From positions 3,381,797-3,445,796 of the forward strand of contig NC_067204.1 of the NCBI RefSeq assembly GCF_026262505.1: a stretch of DNA of 64,000 nucleotides. The letters are read 5' to 3'. This document shows, piece by piece, positions 9,765 through 18,273 of this stretch. Numbering within the stretch: the stretch's first letter is position 1; each line of letters begins with the position of its first letter. The translations under genes were made by a program, and so were the position numbers. Under the pieces are notes generated by a model. It did no database searches. It was not told where the DNA came from and saw nothing but the letters and a program-made list of their open reading frames with translations. Origin of the DNA: Trichomonas vaginalis G3. Its lineage: Eukaryota; Parabasalia; Trichomonadida; Trichomonadidae.

Positions 9765-10661
9765 TTACAAGCGTTTTACATGGTATATGTTGTGATGGTT
9801 CATGACTTTAAACAGTTTTGTAGCTTCTATTTCTTCACGAAGGATATCAAAAATTTTAACAATGCCGAAAGTTTCTTTATACTTCTTCTTGACATCAGAT
9901 AGAAGGAAATCGTCAGCTGTTGGATAGTTTTTGTTCAGAAATGTCAACATGTCCATTTTATCTTCTGCTGGTTTCTCTACTTCTTTCTTTAAATCAGCAT
10001 AGTCGTTTCTCATTCTTTCTATCTCTTTGACGGAGTAGTTATATTTCCTTGTTGCTGCTTTACATTTTGAACATTGTGAGTTCATTTTTGCGTTATATTC
10101 TGAAATTTGTCCTGCTAAAACAAGTAAGGCGTAGATGGTCTTCTTTAACTCAAAGGCTGCTGGTTTTATCTGTTGGTTCCATACCTTACCTCTTCTATCT
10201 TTATCTCTTATCTGCAAGACACACTCAGCAACTAACGAAACAAAGTTGTCGTAGGTCTTAAATTCTTCAGATTTATATATGTCAATGAAATATACCATAT
10301 CGCAGTCTTTGTGGTTGTAATGAAATCCAAGAAACTCATAGTTTACATTACGTATGAACTTCTTTATTTCAACTGAGTCAGATGGTTTCACTTCTATTTC
10401 ATCGAATTCTGGAATAGTGAGTTTTTGTTGTTGTATTTCAGGTAGTTTAGGCAAATGGTCTATAATATCTTGCATTTCATAAAGATACTGTTCATTTGTT
10501 TCATCTTTTGCACTACAGTCTAAATCTCCTTGGAGAAGTTCCTGCTTTATCTTCTGGATTTCTGTTTCGAAAGTATATGAAGAAGGAATGAAGCTTTTCA
10601 TCTCTACTAACATTGAAGTTGGGTTCATGACTAACGAGTTTGGTGCTGTTGTTGCTAACAT
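9765..10661 (-). CDS. Maverick A 298-aa CxxC protein, unknown
   Basis: 298 residues from MLATTAPNSLVMNPTSM. There is one CxxC pair (CSKCKAATRKYNYS) around residue 200, a coiled-coil-prone stretch after it (IERMRNDYADLKKEVEK), and otherwise mixed alpha/beta text with no recognised family. The gene is flanked on both sides by inverted copies of the nested palindrome (9,694-9,757 and 10,741-10,800), about 70 bp nearly identical, including GAATTCAATAAAAATATATT. The homologue in Maverick B (45,498-46,439) is flanked in the same way by that element's own palindrome. The gene with its flanks therefore behaves like a cassette. Confidence 0.7.
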   Translation of the reverse strand: MLATTAPNSLVMNPTSMLVEMKSFIPSSYTFETEIQKIKQELLQGDLDCSAKDETNEQYLYEMQDIIDHLPKLPEIQQQKLTIPEFDEIEVKPSDSVEIKKFIRNVNYEFLGFHYNHKDCDMVYFIDIYKSEEFKTYDNFVSLVAECVLQIRDKDRRGKVWNQQIKPAAFELKKTIYALLVLAGQISEYNAKMNSQCSKCKAATRKYNYSVKEIERMRNDYADLKKEVEKPAEDKMDMLTFLNKNYPTADDFLLSDVKKKYKETFGIVKIFDILREEIEATKLFKVMNHHNIYHVKRL

Positions 10662-10740
10662 GTTCTTACAATAAAAATAAAAAATATTTTTTTATTGAAT
10701 TCAGCAACAAAATTCAAGAGTTTTGTGTGTTTTCTACGAT

Positions 10741-10958
10741 GGTAGAAAAGAGGGTAGAAAACGGGGTAGATATACCCTTCTACCCTAAAATATATTTTTA
10801 TTGAATTCATGAGTTTTGGTTGAAAGAATACGGTGGAGCCAAAAGTGGCTCGACCTCAAAACAAGCATTTTCTGTATAAATTTCATGAAAATTCATGAGG
10901 GTAGAAAAGAGGGTAGAAAACGGGGTAGATATACCCTTCTACCCTAAAATATATTTTT
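10741..10958. repeat. Two nested palindromes between KilA-N A and the CxxC gene
   Basis: Copies at about 10,741-10,800 and 10,898-10,958, both in the orientation GAGGGTAGAAAACGG...TTCTACCCTAAAATAT. They fill most of the 316-base gap between the stop of the KilA-N A gene (10,978) and the start of the CxxC gene (10,661). The piece between them (10,808-10,890) shows nothing else. Confidence 0.8.
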
Positions 10959-10977
10959 GTCGAAAAAAATGGTTCAT

Positions 10978-11994
10978 TTACTCACAATATTTTTGTACAA
11001 AACAACCCCAAGCTTTTAACTTCTTTTCTGCAGCTTCTAATGCTATCTTAGCGAGTTCATATTCTCTAAATTCTCTCTTTAAATCTTCTTGTTCCCATTG
11101 GTTTAGTTCGTATGGCGGGTCTCTATAACCAGAACATATCTCACGTTCATGTTCTATTTGTTTTTCATGCATTTTTCTAACTTCTTCTTCAAACAAAGGT
11201 TTTGCATTCTCTACTGTATCTTCAAGTTCTTCTTCATCTAACTTCTCATGAACTTTCTTGTCTATGGAGTCCAGAATTTTTCCAACTGCTATACAATATT
11301 TTGGAGAAGCCCACATTGCAATATAGTTTACGAGTCTTGGGTCTACATACGTTCCTCTAACCTGTTTGATTTCATCAGGAATTCCTGCATGAATTTTGTA
11401 TAAAAAGCAACCCGCTGTTTTCCGCGGGTTGGTATATTCTTCACAAAATGCCTCAAAATACTCTTCCCAGGACTTATTTTCCAACAACCTTCTAAAGTCT
11501 TTCCTAAACTGCTGACACATATTTGTTGCATTTATATAACCATCCTTGTCTCTACGTAAGACTTCAATACCGTTGTAAGTGCCTTTTGTGAATGTTTCGC
11601 CATTAGATTTGTTCGTGAACTGGCTTGGGAATGGACTCGGAAGGAAGAACTTTTCCTGTCGGACATCCGTTTGTGTCCTGTCGGAAGGAAGAACTTTTCC
11701 TGTCGGACATCCGTTTGTGTCCTGTCGGAAGGAAGAACTTTTTCTGTCGGAAGGAAGAACTTTTCCTGAAGTTCGACAGGAAAAGTTCTCAATTTTCGAA
11801 AATTTGAATGGTTTACGGACGGACAACTGGAAGAACTTTTCCTGTCGGAAGGAAGAACTTTTCCTGTCGGAAGGAAGAACTTTCCTGTCTGATGGAAGGA
11901 CTTTTCCTGTCTGATGGAAGAACTTTTCCTGTCTGATGGAAGGACTTTTACTGACAGTAGCAGTACTGCTAGTAGCAAGATTTTTATCGTCCAA
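10978..11994 (-). CDS. Maverick A KilA-N family protein A with minisatellite-derived 5' part
   Basis: Frame of 338 codons. The C-terminal ~200 residues are a KilA-N protein: TYNGIEVLRRDKDGYINATN, F...LENKSWEEYFEAF, RGTYVDPRLVNYIAMWASPKYC, then a charged helical tail. The first ~120 codons are made of the minisatellite at 11,640-11,950 and read as repeats of KVLPSDRKSSSFRQE. No clear natural start was found, so this gene may be non-functional; it is treated as part of a fossil element. KilA-N proteins are DNA-binding regulators in phages and large DNA viruses. Part of its C-terminal region recurs in the chimeric gene at 44,130-44,502. Confidence 0.6.
   Translation of the reverse strand: MDDKNLATSSTATVSKSPSIRQEKFFHQTGKVLPSDRKVLPSDRKSSSFRQEKFFQLSVRKPFKFSKIENFSCRTSGKVLPSDRKSSSFRQDTNGCPTGKVLPSDRTQTDVRQEKFFLPSPFPSQFTNKSNGETFTKGTYNGIEVLRRDKDGYINATNMCQQFRKDFRRLLENKSWEEYFEAFCEEYTNPRKTAGCFLYKIHAGIPDEIKQVRGTYVDPRLVNYIAMWASPKYCIAVGKILDSIDKKVHEKLDEEELEDTVENAKPLFEEEVRKMHEKQIEHEREICSGYRDPPYELNQWEQEDLKREFREYELAKIALEAAEKKLKAWGCFVQKYCE
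11640..11952. repeat. 22-bp minisatellite GGAAGAACTTTTCCTGTC
   Basis: About twelve units of GGAAGAACTTTTCCTGTCGGA with variants. It also contains the 37-bp segment CAATTTTCGAAAATTTGAAT...GGTTTACGGACG shared with the array at 7,428-7,616. The two arrays are therefore related, though their units have diverged. Each unit carries GGAA...TTCC symmetry. The array overlaps the 5' part of the KilA-N A frame. Confidence 0.85.
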
Positions 11995-11996
11995 CT

Positions 11997-12116
11997 TTAC
12001 AAATGTAAACTCCTATCGTTCTATTTTCTTCACTAGGGTCTAACACCAAAGTAACCTTACAAATGTAAACTTATATCGTTCTATTTTCTTCACTAGGGTC
12101 TAACACCAAAGTAACC
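11997..12116. repeat. 60-bp tandem duplication upstream of the tRNA-like gene
   Basis: Two copies (11,997-12,056 and 12,057-12,116) of a 60-bp unit starting TTACAAATGTAAACT and ending CACCAAAGTAACC; they differ at only a few positions. The short palindrome TTACAAATGTAA opens each unit. No coding frame. The array lies between KilA-N A and the tRNA-like gene. Confidence 0.9.
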
Positions 12117-12155
12117 TATGTACATGAAATTTCACTGCATAAAAGGAAAAAACCT

Positions 12156-12230
12156 GCGCGAATCGGGATTTGAACCGAGGTCTTCGACGTCTGTAGCGAG
12201 GTAGCCCATACCACTGAGCTATGAGCCGCT
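12156..12230 (-). tRNA. tRNA-like Pol III gene inside Maverick A (possible pseudo-tRNA)
   Basis: On the minus strand a 74-75 nt stretch has an A box TAGCTCAGTGG (12,211-12,221) and a B box GGTTCAAATCC (12,166-12,176), both perfect matches to the eukaryotic tRNA internal promoter, at normal spacing. A Pol III terminator follows directly (six T after CGCGCAGG). The D arm can pair (AGCT/GGCT) and the T loop is canonical, but the acceptor, anticodon and T stems each contain mismatches. The best anticodon loop reading is CTACAGA, which does not give a convincing identity. It is either a decayed tRNA or a tRNA-shaped RNA. Confidence 0.6.
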
Positions 12231-12349
12231 TGCATATTTTTAAGTAAAATATAGTATATTTTGTCATACAGTGAAGGATGACCAAACTTAAAAAAAATAA
12301 AACTAAAATATATTTTTTTCTATCTTAAGGAAATTCATGAAAATTCAAG

Positions 12350-12410
12350 AGGGTAGAAAAGAGGGTAGAAAACGGGGTAGATATACCCTTCTACCCTAAA
12401 ATATATTTTT
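12350..12410. repeat. Nested palindrome 3' of the structural-gene remnant
   Basis: One copy of the Maverick A palindrome (GGGTAGAA around GGGTAGATATACCC, closing TTCTACCC). It ends exactly at the stop of the minus-strand gene region at 12,410, again in a 3' hairpin position. It is preceded by CATGAAAATTCAAGA, as are the copies near 21.2 kb. Confidence 0.8.
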
Positions 12411-13270
12411 CAATACTTTTTCAGCACTTCTCCGTAGTTATATATGAAAGACAATTCGAGATAAAAGTCGTAGTACAATGGAACAATATGTTGCACACCA
12501 TTTGTTGTGAACCAAACTTGAAAGTCAGAGAAACTGTTACTAGGTGGTTCGTAGAATTTAGAAGCAAAGTCATAAAAGTCCTTACCAATACAAAGAAAAC
12601 TATTGTTGCTTGAACTGAAACTTGCATGACACATGACATTTTGAGGGTCAAACACGTTTCTATAAACTGTCAAATCTGTTGGTGGGCGTATAAACCAGAA
12701 CGGACCGTCAGGTGGTAATGGTTCGTTCTGGTTTAGTAACCGAAGAAATTGTGCCCAAGAACGTTTGTCTACTTGCCAAAATAAAAACTGTGTATCTCTT
12801 GGAGGGTTATTTTCAATCCTTTGAAATGAAACTGTGGAGTTCATCTTGTCATATTCTAGTTTCAGATAGTATGTTCCATTTAGTAAAGAATCGTATTTTT
12901 CTTGAAATTCCCAGTAGTATTTGTTTTTATTGAGTTTGAAAGTCATTTAGAGTCTTCTCAAGACTTTCGTCTGAACGAACTGTAAAGATTCTCATTTCAT
13001 CAATTTGTCTAGTAGACCATCAGAACCTCTATACTGACCATGAAAATATACTGCAAACATAAACGCGTTAGTTCTTTTTGAAAACAAAACTCTTCTAAAT
13101 CCTATTGCCTTTGCATCTGAAGGACTTTGAAGCCAACGAATTGGAAAGTCAAAGCGGTAGGAGCCGGATGAAATTTCTTCATCTGATATAGTCCTACCGG
13201 CATTTGTAAAGATATAGTCTAACGGTTTTGTATCTGCTACTTTTGTTCTTTGTTTTTCAACCTGAAACAT
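12410..13270 (-). pseudogene. Maverick A structural protein paralogue (broken copy)
   Basis: A broken paralogue of the open gene at 18,274-19,122 in the same element. Shared text includes TKPLDYIFTNAGR against TKPLDELFTNVGQ, YRFDFPIRWLQSP, KAIGFRR, and near the end HASFSSSNNSFLC and SDFQVWFTTNG. So the element carries two members of one family, one decayed (about two breaks). The beta-rich text and the FYLELSFIYNY ending suggest a virion protein such as a penton or minor capsid protein; this is inference. Confidence 0.6.
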
Positions 13271-13340
13271 TTAATATATGTAAAAATATACTGTTTTAAA
13301 AAAAATGTTTTAAAATGGTATGCCATTTCATATTTCTCAT

Positions 13341-14060
13341 CTAACAAACAAGTTGTCTGACTGCTTGAGGGTTATTTTTGTGCCATTCGAACTTCACGCT
13401 TACAATTCCTTCAATTCCATTCAAAATATCGGAGTCGGAGTCAACCATTTGTTCTCTCTTTGTAGTCTTGAAAGCGTCAAGAAGTTGTGCGGCTGTTTGT
13501 TCATTGCCATGCGCATAGTATATATGACCATCTAAATCTGTTACGGTTAGTCTGAGATTGTGTCCTTTCTTATTTCCGTCTTGAATGGCAGCAAGTACAC
13601 CCATGAAGCCTTCTTTGTTCTTTCCTTCGTCAAAGTTTACTGTAAAGGTTCGACCAGATGTAATTTTACTTCTAACTTCACGATACTTCTCATATGCATA
13701 TCTTGTTCTTTCCATGGGAGCATGTGTGTCTTCACCTTTTCCTTTTTTCCTTCTCAAAGGATGCAATTGTTCGTCATGTTTCCAGTAGAATCTGGCAAAG
13801 CCGTCGTGTCCTTCAACTTGAGGCTCAGAAACATCGAAAGGCATGTCCATAAGACGTTCTTCTTCTAACCTCTCTAGTCTGTTTGGATAATTTGCGCGTG
13901 CTGTTTCCAAATCCATTTCGTAGCGAAGACCAGACAATTTGTCATAGACTTTTATGGGTCTTCCCTTCCTATATTTAAAATTCTTTGAAACTTTCCAACC
14001 ATATCTTTGCAACTCTGCTTTTATTCTAGCAGATTTTCTATCCATTCTATATGGGGGCAT
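13341..14060 (-). CDS. Maverick A 239-aa basic protein, unknown
   Basis: 239 residues from MPPYRMDRKSARIKAELQRY. The N-terminal 70 residues are basic and helical, with the text of a small DNA-binding domain (GWKVSKNFKYRKGRPIKVYD). The C-terminal half contains TSGRTFTVNFDEGKN and DLDGHIYYAHGNEQTAAQLLDAF and looks globular. No family is recognised. The gene starts after an A/T-run promoter (AAAAAACATTTTTTTATTTT on its strand). Its neighbours are the HNH gene upstream and the structural remnant downstream. Confidence 0.65.
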   Translation of the reverse strand: MPPYRMDRKSARIKAELQRYGWKVSKNFKYRKGRPIKVYDKLSGLRYEMDLETARANYPNRLERLEEERLMDMPFDVSEPQVEGHDGFARFYWKHDEQLHPLRRKKGKGEDTHAPMERTRYAYEKYREVRSKITSGRTFTVNFDEGKNKEGFMGVLAAIQDGNKKGHNLRLTVTDLDGHIYYAHGNEQTAAQLLDAFKTTKREQMVDSDSDILNGIEGIVSVKFEWHKNNPQAVRQLVC

Positions 14061-14087
14061 TTTTATAAAAATAAAAAAATGTTTTTT

Positions 14088-14665
14088 TTAAAATGGTATG
14101 CCATATAGCTTCTTGAATTTGTTGAGAAATATATGAACGTGTTTTCCATCTGTATCTCTAGTGTTTACATAAGCATAGCCCGCCTTAGTAAAACATACTT
14201 GTAATTTTCTATAGTTTACGCCGGTATAAAGGTAGAAAGAGTCCTGTTCTTCGCTGTAGTAGTAAAACTCAAACGTATGCTTGCCATAGTCTGTAATTTC
14301 AATTGCTTCATCTTCTAGTTCGTCGACAAATTCGAATACAATATCTCTAAATTTGCCTATGTTCTTACTGTTTTCAGAACAAGTGACCCAGCGTAAGTTT
14401 TCAAGTCTATTGTCGTTTCTTATATGGTTTATGTGGTCTACAAAAGGTAGATTGTTAGGATTCGGTATAAAATGAGTTGCAATGACAACATGTTTAAAAT
14501 AGTGTTTTCCACCAATCCTCATCCTAGCATATCCGTCATTTTGCTCCCATTCGCTTAAAACTCTTTTTGTCTTTTTGTTTCTGACTTCAAATGACTCACA
14601 ACAGTGAATTTCATATTTTCATCGAAACAAACCCAACGGTCTGTTCCAACAAACTCAGCGTACAT
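14088..14665 (-). pseudogene. Maverick A NUMOD4/HNH endonuclease (broken)
   Basis: An HNH endonuclease of the NUMOD4-HNH_3 kind. The core reads PFVDHINHIRNDNRLENLRW, the classical D-H...N...N..LRW HNH signature, followed by VTCSENSKN. The N-terminal part is a NUMOD4-like WVCFDE...VSHLKSE stretch. Such enzymes cut DNA and often spread as homing genes in phages and large viruses; here it may be a passenger in the element. An A/T-run promoter precedes it. About one break. Confidence 0.7.
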
Positions 14666-14714
14666 TTCAAATAAAATAAAAAAAATATTTTTTTGAAAAA
14701 TATACTGTTTTCCT

Positions 14715-15298
14715 TTACTTAACATAACCACCGGCTGCCATAAGTCTTTGACGCCAACCCATACCAGCTAATGAAGGTTGGCTTGGTTTAGTCTCCAGAC
14801 TAAACTTTGGTTTTGGTTTATCTTCAGTTTTTGGCTTCCCTTCTTCTATTGGTTTTTCGTCACTTTTCGGTTCATTTGACTTTACCTCACTTGCTGGAAC
14901 AGTAGTGTCGTCAACATCTTCATAAATATCATATGCCATCTGTTTTTGTTTTCCTTTCAACTTTTTGTGTTTGTTGTAAAGTTTAGAATATTTCGACTCT
15001 AAGTCAATGAGATGTTCTATAATGAACTGTTGATCGGTGAAGTAAACTTTTCCATCTGTTGTCTCGAAAGCTCCTTCAGACTTCAATATTTTATTTGTGA
15101 GAGTCTGTTTCTTTTTTGAGATACTAGCCGTTCCATTTCTATGAAAAGTGACTTTATAGTTAGGGTTTGTATTTCCAGACCTGGCACTTTCTATTATTGA
15201 ATTTTCTCTTCATCTGTAAGTTCTTTGACAGGTTTTGACAATGGTTCTGAACTTTTTGTTTGTGGTGTCAAATCTACCGTTTCAACTTCTTCGGTCAT
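14715..15298 (-). pseudogene. Maverick A protein with Pro/Lys/Glu-rich C-terminus (broken)
   Basis: Starts MTEEVETVDLTPQTKSSEPL. The middle has a coiled-coil-like segment (QQFIIEHLIDLESKYSKLYNK...KKLKGKQKQMAYD). The end is a low-complexity linker rich in Lys, Pro and Glu and a short conserved-looking tail (SLAGMGWRQRLMAAGGY). Such proteins often act as core or scaffold components in virions; function not shown. It lies in a minus-strand run of small genes with almost no gaps. About one break. Confidence 0.5.
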
Positions 15299-15317
15299 TT
15301 CATCTCAGTAAAAAATT

Positions 15318-15473
15318 TTAGTTTGGTTTGTTTTCAACTGGTTGTTGTTGTTTTTTAAGTCGGTCTAAAACTTCCTGAGGTATAGGAAGAACTTGACAAA
15401 CACGTGGTTGTGTAACTGCTGGAAGTCGACAAATCCATCTTGAACCCATTTGTCTCAATGCTGTATTGTTCAT
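15318..15473 (-). CDS. Maverick A 51-aa small protein
   Basis: A short frame of 51 residues from MNNTALRQMGSRWICRLPAV to the tail VENKPN. Support: it fills exactly the gap between two neighbours on the same strand and has the same leader as its downstream neighbour (TTTTTTACTGAGATGAA). It ends just before that gene's start region. It is basic at the N-terminus and has a Gln-rich end. Function unknown; probably a small virion or regulatory protein. Confidence 0.5.
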   Translation of the reverse strand: MNNTALRQMGSRWICRLPAVTQPRVCQVLPIPQEVLDRLKKQQQPVENKPN

Positions 15474-15492
15474 TTCATCTCAGTAAAAAAAT

Positions 15493-15894
15493 TTACATTC
15501 CCCACGTTTGAGGCGGTTGAGGTTGGTTATTGTTTACCCACTGTTGTGCATGGTTATATCCTCTGTTAAAGAATCTTTCACCTTGGTCCATATAGTGTCC
15601 TGCTTGGTTATAGTAGTCATTTGCTTTGTTATAATAGTTTCCTGCTTGTCTTCCTACATTGTCCATCCATCCTTGAACTTTTCCTCTTGTTTCAGGATTT
15701 GGAATAAGATTTGCTGCATCTCGTGCTACCTCCCAACCTTTCTGTACAGTTTGTATAATAGGTTGTGCTTTCTCTTTAAGTATACCTAATGTACTCAAAA
15801 TCTTCCTTCCAATTCCAAATGCACCTCTGGCTATTGTTCCCACTGCGGGTAAAAATCTAGATGCAACTCCTGCTAATGCGCCAAATAAACCCAT
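15493..15894 (-). CDS. Maverick A Gly-rich amphipathic protein, minor-capsid-like
   Basis: 133 residues. The first ~60 are Gly/Ala-rich and amphipathic (MGLFGALAGVASRFLPAVGT, then GAFGIGRKILSTLG), like the membrane-active minor capsid proteins of adenovirus-like viruses. The rest is Asn/Tyr/Gln-rich with repeats of YYNKANDYYNQAGHY and a Pro-rich end. Similar small Gly-rich proteins occur at 19,127-19,369 in this element and 53,957-54,193 in Maverick B. A pVI-like role is inferred from composition only. Confidence 0.6.
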   Translation of the reverse strand: MGLFGALAGVASRFLPAVGTIARGAFGIGRKILSTLGILKEKAQPIIQTVQKGWEVARDAANLIPNPETRGKVQGWMDNVGRQAGNYYNKANDYYNQAGHYMDQGERFFNRGYNHAQQWVNNNQPQPPQTWGM

Positions 15895-15911
15895 TTCTTA
15901 TGGGTTAAAAA

Positions 15912-16870
15912 ATGACGAATCCAAACAAGGACCCCTATGTTTCTAAGGCAACAAAGAAAGCACTCATGATAAAAATCTTTAGTTCAACACCAAATGCTTG
16001 GTTTATGGATATCTTGGAAAACATTCCGAGGTATAGAGAAGATGGACCACCATACTGGCTAATATTTGTCGGTCAAAACACAAGATACTGTGAAGCCATA
16101 CCATTACAGTCCAAAAATATTTTAGATATCTTAGCAGCTTTGACAATATTCGTTGACAAATACCATCCAACAAAACTGACATCTGACTGTGAAAGTTCTT
16201 TCAAATCAGATGATGTAAAAAACTATCTGCGTTCAAAAAATGTAAACCAATATTTCATTGTCGACCAAAACCATTCTGCTCTTGTGTCATTGACAGTTGT
16301 ATAAAAATCTTAAGAGACTTAAATCAACCACAAGGTGGTGAGGTAGATGAAATGTCATATGACGACAAATATAGGCACTTCTCCATGGCAAAGATGAGAC
16401 AAGTTTTAAATATTTACAATAGCCGTAAACAAAAAGGTTTGGGAAACCACTCCCCTGAAGAAATGAAAAACAACCCTGACTTAGAGAAAGACTATATATT
16501 TAATAGTTTAGTCAAAAGAGACAAACAAGAAAGAATGCCAGGCTTCAAACTTAAGAAAGGTGACAAAGTAAAAATAGAAATACCTAAACGCGACCCATAT
16601 GAAAATACTATTGACTATGACAACAATGGGAACTCGACAGGTACTCGCATTCGTGTTCGTAAAAATAGAAGAAAGTATACAAGAGAATATTATGAAGTTT
16701 TAGGCAAACATGGCAAAATGTACAGACTGCAAGCAGAAGATAAAACTACTATTGTCAGACCTCGTTTCAAACTTGTTAAGGTTCAAGGTGGTATACTTTC
16801 AAAGACAGTTCCTAACAAATATAAGACAACTCCTGACGAATATGCTAAAGAAGTTGAAAATGACGACTAA
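15912..16870 (+). pseudogene. Maverick A retroviral-type integrase (broken)
   Basis: Polinton integrase of the RNase-H-fold rve family, which inserts the linear element into host DNA. The first catalytic-core strand (AWFMDILENIPRY), the second acidic region (PTKLTSDCESSFKSDDVKNYL) and the later helix (NIYNSRKQKGLGNHSPEEM) are visible. They are followed by a basic chromo/SH3-like C-terminal part (KLKKGDKVKIEIPKR...YYEVLGKHGKMYRLQ). It starts 17 bases from a divergent gene and its stop overlaps the fiber gene stop by 4 bases. About one break. Very different from the Maverick B integrase. Confidence 0.75.
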
Positions 16871-18255
16871 GCAATTCTATACCATGCACAAACTGTCATG
16901 TAAGGTGGCATGTATTTTTTACCTAGTCCTGTAGATGTTGTTGTAAAAGTATGTTGGTGGTTTCCTCCTGGTTCAGTTTGTCGAAAAGTCTTTTTTGCTG
17001 AATGGTTATAATCTGGAGATAAAACGTCATAGCCAGCTTCATACTCTGAGTTGTATAATGGGTGGTCTCTTAATGAGTGGCTATGGTCGCCAGAAAAGTT
17101 TGTTGTACCAGAATGACTATGTGGTGGCAAGTTGTCGACAGATATCGTTTTACTTCCACCTGTTTTCTTTGGAGTGTGTGCACAATACAAAAAACTTTCG
17201 AGTATTTGAGTCCAAGTTCCAAAACCAAGTACTACTTCTGGTCTGGTAGAGTTCATTGACGTATAAATAGAACCAACCGGGTAAATGGTTTGAAGTATTT
17301 CTGTCTTTAATGTTTGAAGCTCTGTTTTGTCTGCTTTCTTGTCATATAAATCTTGAGCAGTGAATTTAATATTATGTTCATCCTTCATGACATAAACATC
17401 TTTACATCTAATGTTTCTCATCGTCGTTATGTCGTCATCCGATGTTAAACCTTGTGGAAAGTTAGGAGGTTTCCAATTTAATACATCCCCACCAGTTTCT
17501 TCAACCGTTCCTTCAATATTTTCTATAGCAACAGTTGTAAAACTTGTATGTGTATGGTTCTTGTCAGCTTTGTCATCTAACTTTTCTTGTAAGTTTGCAA
17601 TATTTGCAATGGTATGTGTATGTCCAACGTCACTTTTCCTGTTTAAGGTTTCTTGTAAGTTTGTAATATTTGCAATGGTATGTGTATGGTTCTTGTCGGC
17701 TTTAAGGTCTAAACATCCTGAAACCCATCCTGTATCGGCTTTCGTTTTTAAAATCTTTGTTGTCCGTTCATGGTACCAGTCAACCCTTTCTTTAATTTCA
17801 TTGTCTTTTTCATCCACATATTCCTTATCTGCCTTCTTCACTAACGCACTAGCCACGCATGCTAACTCATCGTTAACATATGTTTTGTCAGCTTTCTTTT
17901 CAACATCCTCTTTCGTTGCATAAGCTTTGTTAGCTCTTTCTTCTTCTTTTGCTATTGCATCGTCTACATACTCTTTGTCAGCTTTGTTGTCAATATCTGC
18001 TTTCAAAAGAAGTTCATCTATAGGTTTCTCGTTTAAAGTTCTTTTTGTTGGATTTATACAAACAGTATGGTTCTTACTGTCTTGAAACAGAAACTCATCT
18101 GTCATTGGGTTTATCGTCAGTTTTAAGTTTCCTTCTTTCAATGACTCAGATATCTTAGAATAGTTTGAAAAGTTTGTTGTGTTCTTATTTAGAGCTTGCA
18201 TAATGAGTTGTCGGTTGTGTTGTATTTCTCTCATAGACGCTGTTTCTTTCGACAT
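16867..18255 (-). CDS. Maverick A phage-collar-like fiber protein
   Basis: 462 residues, open throughout. Residues ~85-215 carry repeated KADKEYVD/KADKTYVN units typical of trimeric phage fiber shafts, then HTHTIANI(T/A)NLQE repeats. Residues ~324-462 form a tail-collar-like tip: IYPVGSIYTSMNSTRPEVV, FGTWTQI, TGGSKTISVDNLPPHSHSG, several His pairs and a final MPPYMTVCAWYRIA. In phages such proteins bind the host surface. In a eukaryotic Polinton this suggests a virion with receptor-binding fibers, as in adenoviruses (inference). The Maverick B homologue is 46,645-48,275; some segments are about 90% identical in DNA. Confidence 0.8.
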   Translation of the reverse strand: MSKETASMREIQHNRQLIMQALNKNTTNFSNYSKISESLKEGNLKLTINPMTDEFLFQDSKNHTVCINPTKRTLNEKPIDELLLKADIDNKADKEYVDDAIAKEEERANKAYATKEDVEKKADKTYVNDELACVASALVKKADKEYVDEKDNEIKERVDWYHERTTKILKTKADTGWVSGCLDLKADKNHTHTIANITNLQETLNRKSDVGHTHTIANIANLQEKLDDKADKNHTHTSFTTVAIENIEGTVEETGGDVLNWKPPNFPQGLTSDDDITTMRNIRCKDVYVMKDEHNIKFTAQDLYDKKADKTELQTLKTEILQTIYPVGSIYTSMNSTRPEVVLGFGTWTQILESFLYCAHTPKKTGGSKTISVDNLPPHSHSGTTNFSGDHSHSLRDHPLYNSEYEAGYDVLSPDYNHSAKKTFRQTEPGGNHQHTFTTTSTGLGKKYMPPYMTVCAWYRIA

Positions 18256-18273
18256 TTTTATTCTAGATAAAAT

